From Psococerastis gibbosa (Eukaryota > Arthropoda > Insecta > Psocodea > Psocidae), in assembly GCA_963971405.1 (NCBI GenBank), contig OZ020487.1, positions 34,395,371 through 34,459,370 of the forward strand: 64,000 bases of DNA. Reading direction: 5' to 3'. Shown here one piece after another: positions 10,901-20,775 of the stretch. Every line of letters begins with the position of its first letter. The first letter of the stretch is position 1. The notes under the pieces are model-generated. The model had not been told where the DNA came from, did no database searches, and saw only the letters and a list, made by a program, of their open reading frames with translations. The position numbers were made by a program, and so were the translations under genes.

Positions 10901-13900
10901 AGGTAAGATAATATAAGAACACAAACATTAGGGGTACTCACGTAGGTACATGCATTACGGTTATTTGGGACTAACGTAAGACCGGGGTTTATATAATACC
11001 GGATTTAATTTTTTTAATATCGAATTAGTAAGTTGTCAACTGACGCTGTTAAAATATGCGCGGGAAATTCAAACTAAAAAATTATTTGAACACAGCAAGA
11101 GAATGCGGTTGCATTGTTTAATAATTGGAGAACATACTAATAAACATTAAAATGTAGGCCTACAGGTAGAATTTTGAATTGTAATACGATTTTGAATTAT
11201 TGTGTCTGCAGAAATTTGTTCACTTTGTAATTAGTTCCATTAATTAATTGTAATTTTTTAAACTTCAACATTTTCTCTGTTTTAATTTTAATCTAATTGT
11301 AGTAATTTTAGGATTAGATTTAATTTTAGAATTAGATTGAGGGGCTCATCGCGGGAATGCTCAAAGGTGCCCCTCTGAACCACATTACTAAGAAATTGTA
11401 CAAGAAAATGGTAAACATGAATAAGAATGAATATAAAATAAAAATCTAAGGGAGAAAAATTGAAAACTCACAAAAAATATAGTCGGGTATGAATTTTTCA
11501 ATTTGAATTTCCCACACATTTTGCACTCATTTGTTTGAAACAGTTAAATAAGCCCCGGGCTTACGTAAACCTAAAATCGCCATAATAGGGTTGCTGTTGC
11601 AAAGTAAGTGGAAGCCGGGAAAAAATCGAAATATGAGATAAATAGAGAAACGTAAAACACAACACTTTGAAATACACGCATTAGGTATTCCGAAATATTA
11701 CTATACGAAATAATAGACGCACAATCTAAAGAATACAAATTATAATCTGACCTGACGTAACACATTTTTGTCGAATGGTTCCTCTTTCTTTTTAAGAGTG
11801 GGCTGCCTACAGTATTTTTAAAAACATGAGCCTATAGCCTATCTACCTATATACTGTAGGCCTAAGTTCGTTTATGTTTTACAACGGTTCATACGATTCT
11901 GTTGCTTTTCAGAGAAAAAAATGTATGTATCATGTTAGGGGAAAGGGAAAAGACTGAAAAGAGGCTAAGGTGAATTGATATTATTTGAAACACACTGCGG
12001 GATTTAACGTGTGGGGAATAACAATAAGCGAGAGTTGGAGTTAACAATATCTCTTTGCGACTGCTCAAGGCCGTAGCCAGGATTTTTTTCGGGGGGGGGG
12101 GGGGGGTTCAGAAATTTCATTGGGTATTACATAGTGGTTTTCATTTTTCCTCTCAAAATCCGATTCTATCTAGTATAAATTCATTTCATTTCGGGGGGGG
12201 GGGGGTTGAATTCCCAAGAACCCCCCCTTGCCTACGGCCTTGCGACTGCTGTATTAAAAAATCCCTTTCGGCTTTGGCCGATCAGGTGTAGGGAGATTCC
12301 GCAGACCCTGTTCTCTACGCTACCTACGCTATGTATGTAATAACAAATAAAAAATACTTCATTATTTTCCCGAACACAACATCGACACACAAAACACTCT
12401 TGTGTTCCAAACAATGACGACTGAGAACTTTTACTTATTAAATTATTTTTACTTTGACTGGACGTCATCTTGAAATCGTTGATAACCATTATCATAGATA
12501 ATAATACGGGCTTTCAGTCAGATTTTAATTAAATCCACTGCGACCAATATTAAATTAGAAAAGTATGGACATGGAATGTTCTGATCCTGTGCAACACTGT
12601 AAAAATATTTTTTGCACAATTTTTGTTATGCCTTGCATCTAATGCAACAAGGTAACACAAAATGGTGCAAGAAATAGTTTCACCGTGTTGCACAGGATCA
12701 AAACATTCCATGTCCATACTTTTCTCATTTTGCGTGGACTATAGGTATACTTTCTACATTTCGAGCTATACATTTTCTTTTACGGTCAGTCTACGCATTT
12801 TCATGATTGATCACTATGTAGCGCCCTTATCTTGTATTTATTTCTCTTTTGTTCCTCTAGGATAAAATGACTGTCAAATACATCCCAACCCCCGTTGTGA
12901 CTATTAGACCGCCTACCCTAGCACCAACATCTAGATTACCTACCACTGTAAGAACTACACCCGAGGTTGCACCTACTACGGAATACCATAAAATGGAGGT
13001 GAGTTCTTGTCCTGTTATAAAGACATGCTACATAGAAAATTAGCACCCCCAAAATATGTTGTTTTTTGTTGACTTTTTATTATTTTAATTAATTAAAAAA
13101 AGAAAGTTATTAAAGATTTGGCTCATGTAAGTTATGAAGACTAGGTACTTTATGTATCATATAGGCTAATAGGAAATATTAAATTTTTGATACCTTAGTT
13201 CTTTTATAAACCCAGAAGGGACTAAAATTTCGCGTAATCTGGGATTTTTGGAAAAACTATTGAACCGAAAAGTAAACATTTATTTATTTTATTAGTTTAT
13301 AGTTTAGTTAGTAGTTTTCTACAACATACATGAGCCAAATTTTTAATAACTTGCTGAGTTAATGATAGCTTGGTCGTATTTTAGTCAAAATAGAGAAGCT
13401 ACCCAACTAGCAATTCAATTTTTCTTTTAGACTGGCCTACAATATAGTTTCCAGTTTTGATAGATATTCTGATAGTGTACAGAAGACTCCCAGACAGTTA
13501 TTGTAATATAGTATTAAGAAATGCGTAGAAAATTGGCACCCCAAAATTAAATACTTTTCATTATTCATTAAGTTATTTACTTCATTAACTCAACAAGTTA
13601 TTTAAAATTAGACTCATTTAAGTTGTAGAAGACCACTTCGTGCGTCATACACTATAATCAGTATAACAGTACAATATAATCGGCATTTTTAATTTTCGGT
13701 CCTGTAGTTCATCCAAAAACCCCAGATTACGCGATATTTTAGTCCCCTCTGTTTTTATGAAAGAACTAATTAGATATTTATTAATAAGTGATGGATGAAG
13801 TAGTCTTCTAAAACTTAATACAACTAATTTTATACGTAGCATGTTCTCTTAAATAAAAATAAGAGAAATCAAAAACTTAAATTATTAATTATTGGAGCTT

Positions 13901-16900
13901 GTACTTACTGTAGGTACAGTATTCAATTATGCCCAGAACCGAAGGCTACGTTTAAATAGAGTAGCTGATATGCCTTTATTTAGGATCAGCGTTAGGGAGC
14001 ATTACAACTGATGGCTGATTTACAAGTACCTGCTCATGCATACTATATACTGTATATACAGTATATTATATGTGGAACAAATTACTGTAAGTAGGACTGG
14101 CTTGAATGCTGAAATAAAGTTGCTAGGCGACGTGACGCCAAAGCGATTTCGTAGCTAACGAGGGATGTGAACGTGACCAGTAGATGGGTGATGGAAGGGT
14201 ATCCCCCCCCCCCCCCCCGGTATACGGTAGCAAACTAGTTTCAGCGGCAGGCACGATTTTAACTCGGCACAGAAAAGCTGAGGGGAGACATTTATGAAAC
14301 TAAGCACATTCATTTTAACGTCTCTCAGATGGGGATGGAGGGAAAATATACTGAGTTGCTCCCCTTCTCTTGTCAGGGGCCTACCGCAGCAAGACGAATC
14401 TGTTTTTACTCCATTCCACCTGTTCTGAGACGAGTTTAGAGTATTTCGAACGCTGTAACTGAATGAAAGAAATAACGTACGGTACAGCACCTTCACAGTC
14501 CGGCAAGAAGCCGGATAAAAAAAGATGCTTAAGCATTTCCAAGTCACACTCACCCCAAACATCAATGTAGGGTACCTAAACTATAGCATTGAATATATAA
14601 CACTGTTATGTGTTATATATTCAATGACTATAGTGAGATATAAAGAATTGTTTATTGGACTGCTAGCGAGATCGCGAATAGATTATTAATTAAGAAAGAG
14701 TCCGTTAATTTTTCTGAAATATTGGTCGGGGGAATTAGGTCAAATTTCTCCAACACTTGTTTTGGGGTAGTGTGAATCGTGCGGTGGAAAGACAAATTAT
14801 GACACTTACGTTCATCTGGATTATAATAAAACTATAAGCTGTGATGATATCAGATTGGTCATATGCTGTAAGTGCCAAGAACCATATACCTTAAATTTTG
14901 AAATTATTTGTCAGTTTTTTAGTGTAGGTACGTGTAAAATTACTGAGACAGGCTCCTGTCAACCTGAAATTAAATACAAAGACACAGGCAATACGTAGGC
15001 CTACATATTCAATTATATCTCAAAGTACAGGAAATTGTCATCAATTCAAACTGATCTCATTGTAAGGCTGATATTCTGACCACTATTCTTGTCTCCTAAC
15101 CCGAGAGCTGGCGATGGCTTTGAGTATGAGTGCCTATATTACTAGTATATGCCTGTACAATATTGTTAATTTAACAGCTTTGTAAGCCATTTCCCAGTTT
15201 CCCACTAAATGCCCGTTAATGCAAATGATTTACTTTACGGAACACATGGGATCCTCAGCCCCCCCCCCCTAAAAAAATAATCTTTAAGCAATAACATAAT
15301 ATAAATAATTATAAGAATACATGTAAATAATAACATAAAATATAAATAAATATAAATTAAAACATGTTTTCTGAAAAAAAAAACTATGGCCTATTTACCT
15401 AGCCTAAAAATGTGTCTATATTTTCAAAAACATTACCCATGAGAGCACATCCATACATAGACCGTTTGTCCCACCACTATAGTGTTTCTACAAGATGTTG
15501 ATATCAGTCAGAATACGAAAAAAACTGAAAAGAATTTGGAAGCTCAACAACTTCAAATTGATGAATTGTAGTAGATTTTCACTTTTAGGTACCGTACCTA
15601 AAGTATATTGTGTGGCCCAAAAGCAGTCCTAAAAACTACCTTTTCCGCTCCTGCATTTTCAAACTTGTTTAAGCGGGGGAGAGACCCCCGGCTATCCTTC
15701 CCGAGGTACCTACCTACCACAGTTCTTAATTTACGCAGTAGCTGGGGCCTTGTTTGCGTTCACCCTCCGCTATTGGCATTCCTACAGATTTCCAAATAAT
15801 GAATGTTTGAGGGGGGGGGGGCAGCAAACGCCACTTAACACACGCCTGAAAATTAGGTAGAATACCCCTGGTAACCCCGTCCAAAAAAAATGTTTTGTTG
15901 GATTAATCTGTTAACCATGCTTATTTAATGTAACTGCAAAGGCTTTCAAGACCGGAGTCGATGAAGAACCAGTAGAATCCAGACTGATGGGCCGTGGAAC
16001 TTTCAAACGTTTCGTGGCTCACTCGCTACGGAGCCACCGAGGTACAATCTTCGAAGTCTACGCAGCGCCACTGAGGATGTAGACCGCAGATGTTGACGAA
16101 ACGTTTGGAAGTTCGCTTTCATTTTGACCACAGCTCATCACCCCGGATTCTACTGGTTCTTCATGCTTATTTACTTACTGGTCGTTTTCGCGTTCAATAA
16201 ATTAATCACAATAGAAATTGATAATATTATATGAATTAACATTTCAGAGCGACTGGACACTGCCAGTGAATGGAAAAGAGCCCACGAAAGAAGTACACAA
16301 TAGCGTTATGCTCATTGTATCAGACCCCGGGGCACCAAGCGCGACCACTCCTTGGTACTTACGATGGACGGTAAGTATAACGTACAAGCCCTCCTAAGCA
16401 GTTCTTTCTGTGAACCCCCCCCCCCCCCGTCAATAGTAAAAAAAAAACATTAAAATTGCATTATGCGCATAGATCTTTTATGATGGCGATTCGCATAATA
16501 CAATACTAAGTTACACTATCCCGGTACCTTATCTTTCTGTAAGAGCAGCCCACATTTATATTTACGTCCAGCAGCAGGCTGATCATGGCGATTATAGTAC
16601 CGGGGTTATTATAATACCCTGGTATTAAAAACAAAACAAAATGCTTCGCATTATCTTCGGCGGTAGATGGGAGAACGGTGTCTGGAGGATCAGACACAAT
16701 GCCGAAATACGTGCCCTATTCGACTCCCTGAACATAATATCAGAACTAAAAGGGCGTCAAATCCAATGGCTGGGTCATGCACACCGTATGCAAGGGGAGA
16801 GGACGCCGAAGCTTGTTTTCGAAGACACCTTCAACCACCCTAGGTGGCTCGGTAGGCCAAGGCTCAGATGGAGAGACCAAGTGCTCGAGGATGTGCACGC

Positions 16901-19142
16901 AACCGACGCCCGAGACTGGAAGCGAGCGGCGGAGGATCGTCCGAGGTGGCGTGGTGTAGTGGCAGCGGCCAAAAGTCCCCCCGGGCTGGACGCGCCAACC
17001 TAAGTCAAGGTATTAAAAATGTAAACAAGATAATTTAAAATGGAAATTGCTGTTCAAAGTTTGTTTGTTTACAGTTTTAATCCCAGGAGTAAGTTAATAC
17101 CAATCGCCATGATCAGCCTGCTTGAGGATTATGAATGCTAAAAAAGGGGCATATTTGCTTTTAAATACTCAGATAACTGACACGTCTGAATCGCATTTCC
17201 CAACAGGTGGCAACTAATATGCCTATAGTACTGTATAGGATCAAGAGATAGGGCTTTCCAGGGCACACAAAATACCTTTTTGAATTCTATCAATAAATAT
17301 GTGTTCGGCCACTGTAAAAGCGTACCTACAATGTAAAAAATGTACCGTGGCTCCAGGACTCAAAAATATTTTTGGCGCGCTTGATTGTCCTAGTATATAT
17401 CTTGTGTACACAGTATATAATATACTGTATATTGGATATACACTGTTGTATATATATACCGTAGATATAGGCCTACAAGCAACTAGCAATTACAAACTCA
17501 GGTAGTTTGTGACATTTTAGCATTTTACAAAACACTTCAAAGAATGAAGAAATTGCAGAAATAGCAAACAAACTGTGCGAATTCAACCCAAATGTCATCG
17601 GAACAGATTTTGAAATGAAAACATTTCAAAATGTATACGAAAGATGATAATTATTAATTAAAGTACAATACTTGACACGTAGGCCTACCAATTTATAAGG
17701 AAAAAATGATTTGACAATTACTTTTCCGAATCTTGAAATAACATTAAGAATTTTCAAATTGTCAAAAAAATTTCCGAACGAAAAGAAAATTCATTTGTGA
17801 TAATCTTGTTCTATCTTTGAGGCCTATGCTTTCGCATTGGTGTTCACGCAAGTTAATAAAAGTAGGTCATACCTTGAGAGTTTACACCTTATACTGTGGT
17901 CGGATTTCTTACAATTTCCTTTAGCAACATTTTGTTTTAATGGGGTATGGGCTCTGGACAACTTGTTGCCCAGGGCAGCGAAATCCTAAGGTCGGGGCCT
18001 ACCCGCTGATGTAAATAAAACATAACAGTAACAGTACAGTAGCCGACTTATGGGGTATGTATATATTCAGTTTCTGCATGTCAGCTAAGACGATTGATAT
18101 CTTTTTTTTCACAGATGTATAAGGATCATGAAAAACTATTTATACCTATTGTGGGTGGCGCCATCGTCTCTTTGCTTGTCATTCTTTTAGCAGTTACCTG
18201 GATGAAGAAGAGGAGGTCGAAGAGGAGCAGGACCGTCATGGAGGTGAGTCCTTATTCAGCTGCATAAGCCGGGACGAATCAGCAGAAGACAATGACAGGC
18301 CCTACAGCTGGGTAGGAATACAATATAATATAGTGCCGTATGAAAAATTAATGCACCTGTGCATTGACGCATTGCACTACAGCAATTTTGCGTTCGCTCA
18401 GTGGCGTAAATAACACCCCCGCAACCCCCGTGGTGCGGAGGGTGCACCATTGCTGGGGTGCACCATTACTGAGGGGGCGCACCATTGCTGAGGGGGGCGG
18501 CGCACTTCGGCTCCCAGTTCCAGGTTTGTGCTAAAAAAAACTATACTGGGTAAAATTACATCCCAGTATTTCAGTCATAACCTATCCTTGATACACCTCA
18601 AGATCCTATCTAGAACTAAACAACTGTCTGTTGTACTGAGTACTGTAATTATTTGCATTTTTTTTTTATAGGTATAGCAATAACATGCGAAAACACTGGT
18701 TATTCAACTTTGTGACTTTACTAGTACTATATACATTATGTAGCACTTATATAATAATTAAATAATTTAATAATGAGCCCCTTCACGGGCTTCATTTATG
18801 TATTATAGCACAAAATAAATAAATCTGAACCAAAATAAACATGTCGCTAAATTTGCGTAGGGTGATTCAGCTTAAAAATTCGTTTACACCGAATACCTAT
18901 AGATACATATATACATATAGTATACCTATATATACTAGTAGATGCATACTTATATAGGCCTATGTTCTTTTTTAGAATTCCCAGACCCCCCTGTAAGTTT
19001 CATTACATTCTGATCAGTGCTTTCGGAACTTCTAATCACAGTTGATTTTTTTTTTCTTCAGAAAATGAATACTGACGTCTACCCAGCTGACAAGGAGAAC
19101 TTATTGACAGAACCAACAGGAGTATCCGACGAGGAGCAATAG
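4665..19142 (+). CDS. Six-exon gene: 308-aa two-pass, Thr/Pro-rich membrane protein (whole locus)
   Basis: Six exons (coding parts 4706-4944, 10686-10902, 12861-12998, 16248-16370, 18115-18243 and 19062-19142) join in one frame through consensus GT-AG sites. The intron phases are 2,0,0,0,0. The coding sum is 927 bp, giving 308 residues. The predicted layout is cytosolic residues 1-42 with a basic RRHRKKAK patch, a membrane segment at about 43-67, a Thr/Ser/Pro-rich region at about 70-245 that could be O-glycosylated, a second membrane segment at about 247-268, then KKRRSKRSR and an acidic C-terminus. Both ends should face the cytosol. I do not recognise the family and assign no function. The perfect phase match over five junctions makes the model strong, but upstream 5' UTR exons are not located. 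Confidence 0.85.
4945..5155. other. Start of intron 1, no element recognised
   Basis: AT-rich intron sequence after the GTAAGT donor at 4945, with nothing else identified. Confidence 0.5.
5156..5880 (+). repeat. Diverged repeat A copy, split by a 241-bp insertion
   Basis: Phrases characteristic of repeat A (GAGGTCCCA, AAAAAAAGTGGTTTTTAC, ATGGCTCCGACGATTTCTTT, ATAATTTTTTAGCGACAC) occur in the right order at 5156-5390 and again after 5657. An unrelated block at 5405-5645 separates them. Confidence 0.6.
5405..5645. mobile_element. 241-bp insertion with 11-bp TSD
   Basis: The block is bounded by the perfect direct repeat TCCTTATATTA at 5394-5404 and 5646-5656 and interrupts a repeat A copy. Eleven bases of duplication suggest LINE-type retrotransposition. 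The minus strand is open across almost the whole insert and includes DADNLVVCTVPVGKHGRTCP-like sequence. No poly(A) or simple tail is evident. It may be a SINE, a truncated LINE or a processed fragment, and I cannot assign it. Confidence 0.75.
5910..6133. mobile_element. hAT-like MITE, 224 bp
   Basis: The ends are CAGTGCCGGATTA and TAATCCAACACTG, inverted with two mismatches. The flanks are CTTATGGC (5902-5909) and CTTATAGC (6134-6141), an 8-bp duplication with one difference. It has no coding capacity and lies in intron 1 of the membrane-protein gene. Confidence 0.85.
6142..6905. other. Intron 1 sequence, unassigned
   Basis: A purine-rich patch lies at 6355-6400. The stretch near 6836-6900 (ATTTGGCTCATTTAAGTTG) resembles a foldback end also seen in intron 3 at 13.1 and 13.6 kb. 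Nothing else was identified. Confidence 0.4.
6911..7560 (-). repeat. Repeat C, copy 1
   Basis: This copy is the reverse complement of the one at 23.3 kb. It begins AGGGAGATTC and carries GAATCTCCCT at 7519-7528, so short inverted repeats lie near both ends. The family extends a little further to a CCAGAGCCGAAAGGGA phrase. It is about 620 bp with no coding capacity, and a partial copy is at 12.3 kb. Confidence 0.75.
7562..9027. other. Intron 1 sequence with a poly(A) run, otherwise unassigned
   Basis: A pure A-run lies at about 7731-7754, which may be a retroposon tail. Open frames here are short and show no coding pattern. I see no splice-bounded exon in the frame needed by the host gene. 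Confidence 0.4.
9036..9232. mobile_element. hAT-like MITE, 197 bp
   Basis: The termini CACTAGCGGATC and GATCCGCTAGTG are perfectly inverted. The flanks CTTGGCAA (9028-9035) and CTTGGCAG (9233-9240) form an 8-bp duplication with one mismatch. The interior has a long G-run at about 9179-9193. Confidence 0.9.
9241..10379. other. Intron 1 sequence; includes a short dispersed repeat
   Basis: Opposite-strand open frames at 9205-9507 and 9218-9631 overlap and neither shows a family motif. At about 9689-9745 a phrase containing CATCGATGCCACATGTTGCT recurs at 62355, so it is a dispersed repeat. A (GAAT)n tract lies at 10187-10206. Confidence 0.45.
10440..10672 (-). pseudogene. Penelope-like element: GIY-YIG endonuclease remnant
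   Basis: On the minus strand the frame reads SCNNCEAFYIGQTSR, a stop, then FQTRVNEH and SSFARHL. These are the CxxC-type lead, the YIG core, the R...EH block and the SxFAxHL block that characterise the endonuclease of Penelope-like retroelements. The expected IYRL-type lead is in another frame, and there is a stop within the domain, so it is a dead fragment. Downstream minus-strand sequence to about 10380 may be more of its C-terminus. No reverse-transcriptase domain is attached. It ends a few bases before the splice acceptor of exon 2. Confidence 0.75.
10686..10902 (+). CDS. Membrane-protein gene, exon 2 (Thr/Ser-rich)
   Basis: The acceptor TTTTTTTTTATAG ends at 10685 and the donor is AAG|GTAAGA. 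One base completes the Lys codon left by exon 1, then 72 codons follow (residues 80-152). The C-terminal two thirds is a low-complexity Thr/Ser/Pro stretch such as TVSTTPSSTSISTSTAQPVG, mucin-like and suited to O-glycosylation. Confidence 0.85.
10903..12057. other. First part of intron 2, unassigned
   Basis: AT-rich sequence. I see no element termini or splice-bounded exon. Confidence 0.45.
12066..12242. mobile_element. hAT-like MITE, 177 bp
   Basis: The inverted ends CAAGGCCGTAGCCAGGA and CCTTGCCTACGGCCTTG are flanked by the perfect 8-bp duplication CGACTGCT (12058-12065 and 12243-12250). Two long G-runs lie inside. It lies in intron 2. Confidence 0.92.
12256..12530 (+). repeat. Repeat C, partial copy 2
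   Basis: The copy begins with CCCTTTCGGCTTTGGCCGAT and AGGGAGATTCCGCAGACC, as in the 23.3-kb copy, and continues to GGGCTTTCAGTCAGATTTTA. The second half of the element is missing. Confidence 0.75.
12557..12725. repeat. Foldback element with 44-bp arms
   Basis: The left arm (12557-12600) starts AGAAAAGTATGGACATGGAA. The right arm (12681-12725) is its near-exact reverse complement ending CATGTCCATACTTTTCT. The loop is about 80 bp. It lies 135 bp upstream of exon 3 and is probably a small MITE. Confidence 0.85.
12861..12998 (+). CDS. Membrane-protein gene, exon 3 (Thr/Pro-rich)
   Basis: The acceptor TTTTGTTCCTCTAG is followed by 46 whole codons to GAG|GTGAGT, phase 0 at both ends (residues 153-198). 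The content is Pro/Thr-rich with phrases such as RPPTLAPTSRLPTTVRTTP. It continues the predicted extracellular stalk. Confidence 0.85.
13090..13365. repeat. Foldback element in intron 3
   Basis: The arm AAAGTTATTAAAGATTTGGC near 13099 is mirrored by GAGCCAAATTTTTAATAACT near 13331, with further inverted similarity inside the arms. A diverged relative covers about 13505-13840, where CCCCAGATTACGCGATATTT is the reverse complement of a phrase near 13225. Confidence 0.65.
13840..14580. other. Intron 3 sequence, unassigned
   Basis: Palindromic ATACTGTATATACAGTAT occurs near 14047. A C-run lies at about 14203-14218. A minus-strand open frame at 14155-14565 has no recognisable motif and no splice support. 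Confidence 0.4.
14581..14633. repeat. 53-bp near-perfect hairpin
   Basis: CTATAG plus CATTGAATATATAACAC is mirrored by GTGTTATATATTCAATG plus ACTATAG around a loop of about six bases. The arms are 17 bp with no mismatch, extended by six more bases. It could be a tiny MITE or recombination product. Confidence 0.85.
14640..15957. other. Intron 3 sequence, unassigned
   Basis: C-run at 15258-15267 and G-run at 15811-15820. A small + strand open frame at 15608-15799 has no splice support in the host-gene frame. Nothing else was recognised. Confidence 0.4.
15961..16164. mobile_element. Foldback MITE, 204 bp, TIR ATGAAGAACCAGTAGAATCC
   Basis: The 20-bp left end is the exact reverse complement of the right end GGATTCTACTGGTTCTTCAT. 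Weaker inverted similarity continues inward, including AAACGTTTCGT and ACGAAACGTTT. It is non-coding and ends 83 bp before exon 4. Confidence 0.88.
16248..16370 (+). CDS. Membrane-protein gene, exon 4
   Basis: The acceptor AACATTTCAG is followed by 41 whole codons to ACG|GTAAGT (residues 199-239). The sequence is less repetitive than exons 2 and 3 and includes HNSVMLIVSDPGAPSATTP. It joins the Thr/Pro-rich stalk to the second membrane segment. Confidence 0.85.
16575..17120. mobile_element. MITE family D, copy split by a LINE insertion
   Basis: The left end CAGGCTGATCATGGCGATTA is mirrored by AATCGCCATGATCAGCCTG on the right. It matches the uninterrupted copy at 37.5 kb. A 377-bp LINE fragment sits in the middle and accounts for the extra length. 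Confidence 0.85.
16632..17008 (+). mobile_element. 5'-truncated LINE (RTE/BovB-like C-terminus) with 11-bp TSD
   Basis: An open frame from 16641 to the TAA at 17001-17003 carries WENGVWRIRHN, QWLGHAHRMQGERTP and GRPRLRWRDQVLEDV, then DWKRAAEDRPRWRGVV and AAKSPPGL. This is the usual C-terminal tail of RTE-like LINE polyproteins. Flanking GGTATTAAAAA at 16621-16631 and 17009-17019 is a perfect 11-bp target duplication. The 3' end is TAAGTCAA. The reverse transcriptase itself is missing (strong 5' truncation), and the insertion is young enough to keep its frame. Confidence 0.92.
17130..18114. other. Second half of intron 4, unassigned
   Basis: AT-rich with TATATA-rich palindromic sequence at about 17395-17460. 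No exon or element ends were recognised. Confidence 0.4.
18115..18243 (+). CDS. Membrane-protein gene, exon 5 (second membrane segment)
   Basis: The acceptor CTTTTTTTTCACAG is followed by 43 whole codons to GAG|GTGAGT (residues 240-282). The hydrophobic core IPIVGGAIVSLLVILLAVTW is followed at once by MKKRRSKRSR, a classic stop-transfer arrangement that places the C-terminus in the cytosol. Confidence 0.88.
18244..19061. other. Intron 5, no element assigned
   Basis: GC-rich GGTGCACCATT motifs repeat three times at about 18441-18487. The remainder is AT-rich. Confidence 0.45.
19062..19142 (+). CDS. Membrane-protein gene, last coding exon
   Basis: The acceptor TTTTTTTTTCTTCAG is followed by 26 codons and TAG at 19140-19142 (residues 283-308). 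The tail is acidic: DKENLLTEPTGVSDEEQ. The ENLL and acidic residues could serve endocytic sorting, which is inference only. Confidence 0.85.
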   Translation, partial: KMNTDVYPADKENLLTEPTGVSDEEQ

Positions 19143-20707
19143 GGGAAATGGACTATAATACAGTAATGCTTCCTACTACGCTTAATAACGCTTCAGCTGC
19201 AGAATGTATCGTAAATCATGTAATTCACATTACCCGTAAAGTTGTGTTTACTCCACGTTAACTTACATGTACCGTAATGTAGCTTTTATGCCATTTAATG
19301 AGTAAATTGTATAAAACGTGGTACGGTACACATTATAGCAGGCACGTAGCCAGGGAAGGGGCTTTGGGGGCTGAAGTCCCCCCCCCCCGAAATGTAAAAA
19401 AAGGAGATTATTATTGTAAATAAGTGAAATTAGTTTTTTGTGTAGGCTATATGGAGCTGATTTATTAATAAAAGTATTTTTTACATTCAATATTCTGTGT
19501 TTGGAAGAGATCACACTTTTTTATTCTTGCATTGTTCAGTTTGATGTTTCACCTGTAATTTTTTTCTCCCTCTAAAAACACTAAAAGCCTAAAACTGTGT
19601 TTTTCATGTAAATTTTAAAAATTTCCGGGGGGGGGGGACCCGCCGTTTTACTGGAGATATTCCATATCTACCCCCGACCCCCTGGTAGTTAGCCCCATAG
19701 CCCCCCCCCCCCCACCGAAATAAAATCCTGGCTACGTGCTTGCATTATAAAGTTCGAATGCGGTTGGTGGGATAAAACTATAAAATGAAACTATTCTGTG
19801 TGTATGCAGTACGTATTTCGGTACCGTCTTATTGTGTTTTAAAAAATCATCATAATTAAATATATATATATAGTACCTATACCTATGTACTGAGCTAAAG
19901 AGCTGAAAATGTTTTATGCCTACATCGTATTGGCTAAACAGGAAAGCTATATTACTATAAACGGCACAAAGGCAAGAAAGTCGTGTGGACGACTAGAATG
20001 AAAAGAGCCTATTAAAAAAAGTTTGTATTCATTCCCCGCTCTGCAATCTTCATCCCTGTTGCTGAGTTCAGTTCAATTCTAGGAACACCAAAAGCAAGGG
20101 GTTGGCCGTTTTTAGGCTTACAAAATAATGACTAATGACCGTCTATTTATAACACTATAGCCTTTAAGGTAGGTAGATACAGGTAAGCTTCAGGACTATT
20201 ATGCTCTGCAAAATGTTATATTTAAATCTTATTTTAGCAGAAGTGATAAAATGTGAAAGGTAACCCAATAGGTACGGTATAAACCTAGCAAAGGTTACGT
20301 GTAAAGTAAAGCATTAGCACAACTTTCTTTCTTTCTTTAATTCAAAGTGTAGAGGTAGGTAATGTTTATCTTGGGTTTTTGACAATAAGAACGTAGGTAC
20401 TAGTATATTTCAAACATGACTTATCTTGTTAGGGCCTACTCTTGGTACTTGTAAGTCGTAGACGGTATAAAAATAAAATTTTATTTTTGACTAATTGTTA
20501 GAATGGGAAGCGTATTTTGTAAATAAGTTTGAATAAACTTGCTGTATGTACATGTAGACAAATGACTTATTTTCCAAACTTGAATAATGCATTTTTTTCT
20601 TAAATAACATGTCTAGCCTAGCCTCTACCGGTGAATGCAATATTATAAACTACACAGTTGACCTGTAACCTTTACTGGAGATAATTATGTAAAAACGTCA
20701 TAATAAA
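19143..20707 (+). other. Probable 3' UTR with candidate poly(A) signals
   Basis: No further frame continues the protein. AATAAA hexamers occur near 20472, 20532 and 20702, so the transcript may end around 20.5-20.75 kb. A 404-bp hAT-like MITE (19339-19742) would be embedded in this UTR. Confidence 0.45.
19339..19742. mobile_element. hAT-like MITE, 404 bp, in the 3' UTR
   Basis: The ends CAGGCACGTAGCCAGG and CCTGGCTACGTGCTTG are inverted with a few mismatches. The flanks CATTATAG (19331-19338) and CATTATAA (19743-19750) form an 8-bp duplication with one mismatch. C-runs and G-runs lie inside. The right half recurs at 27.3-27.5 kb. Confidence 0.88.
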
Positions 20708-20775
20708 ATCCTTGCCTCTTCAAAGCTCTGTATTTTTCAGTTTAATTTTGATCACTTCATGCTTTCATAGCCTAC

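Noticed and set aside
14155-14565. 136-codon minus-strand open frame
   Set aside because: It begins in a C-run and lies in an intron of a well-supported + strand gene. No motif is visible.
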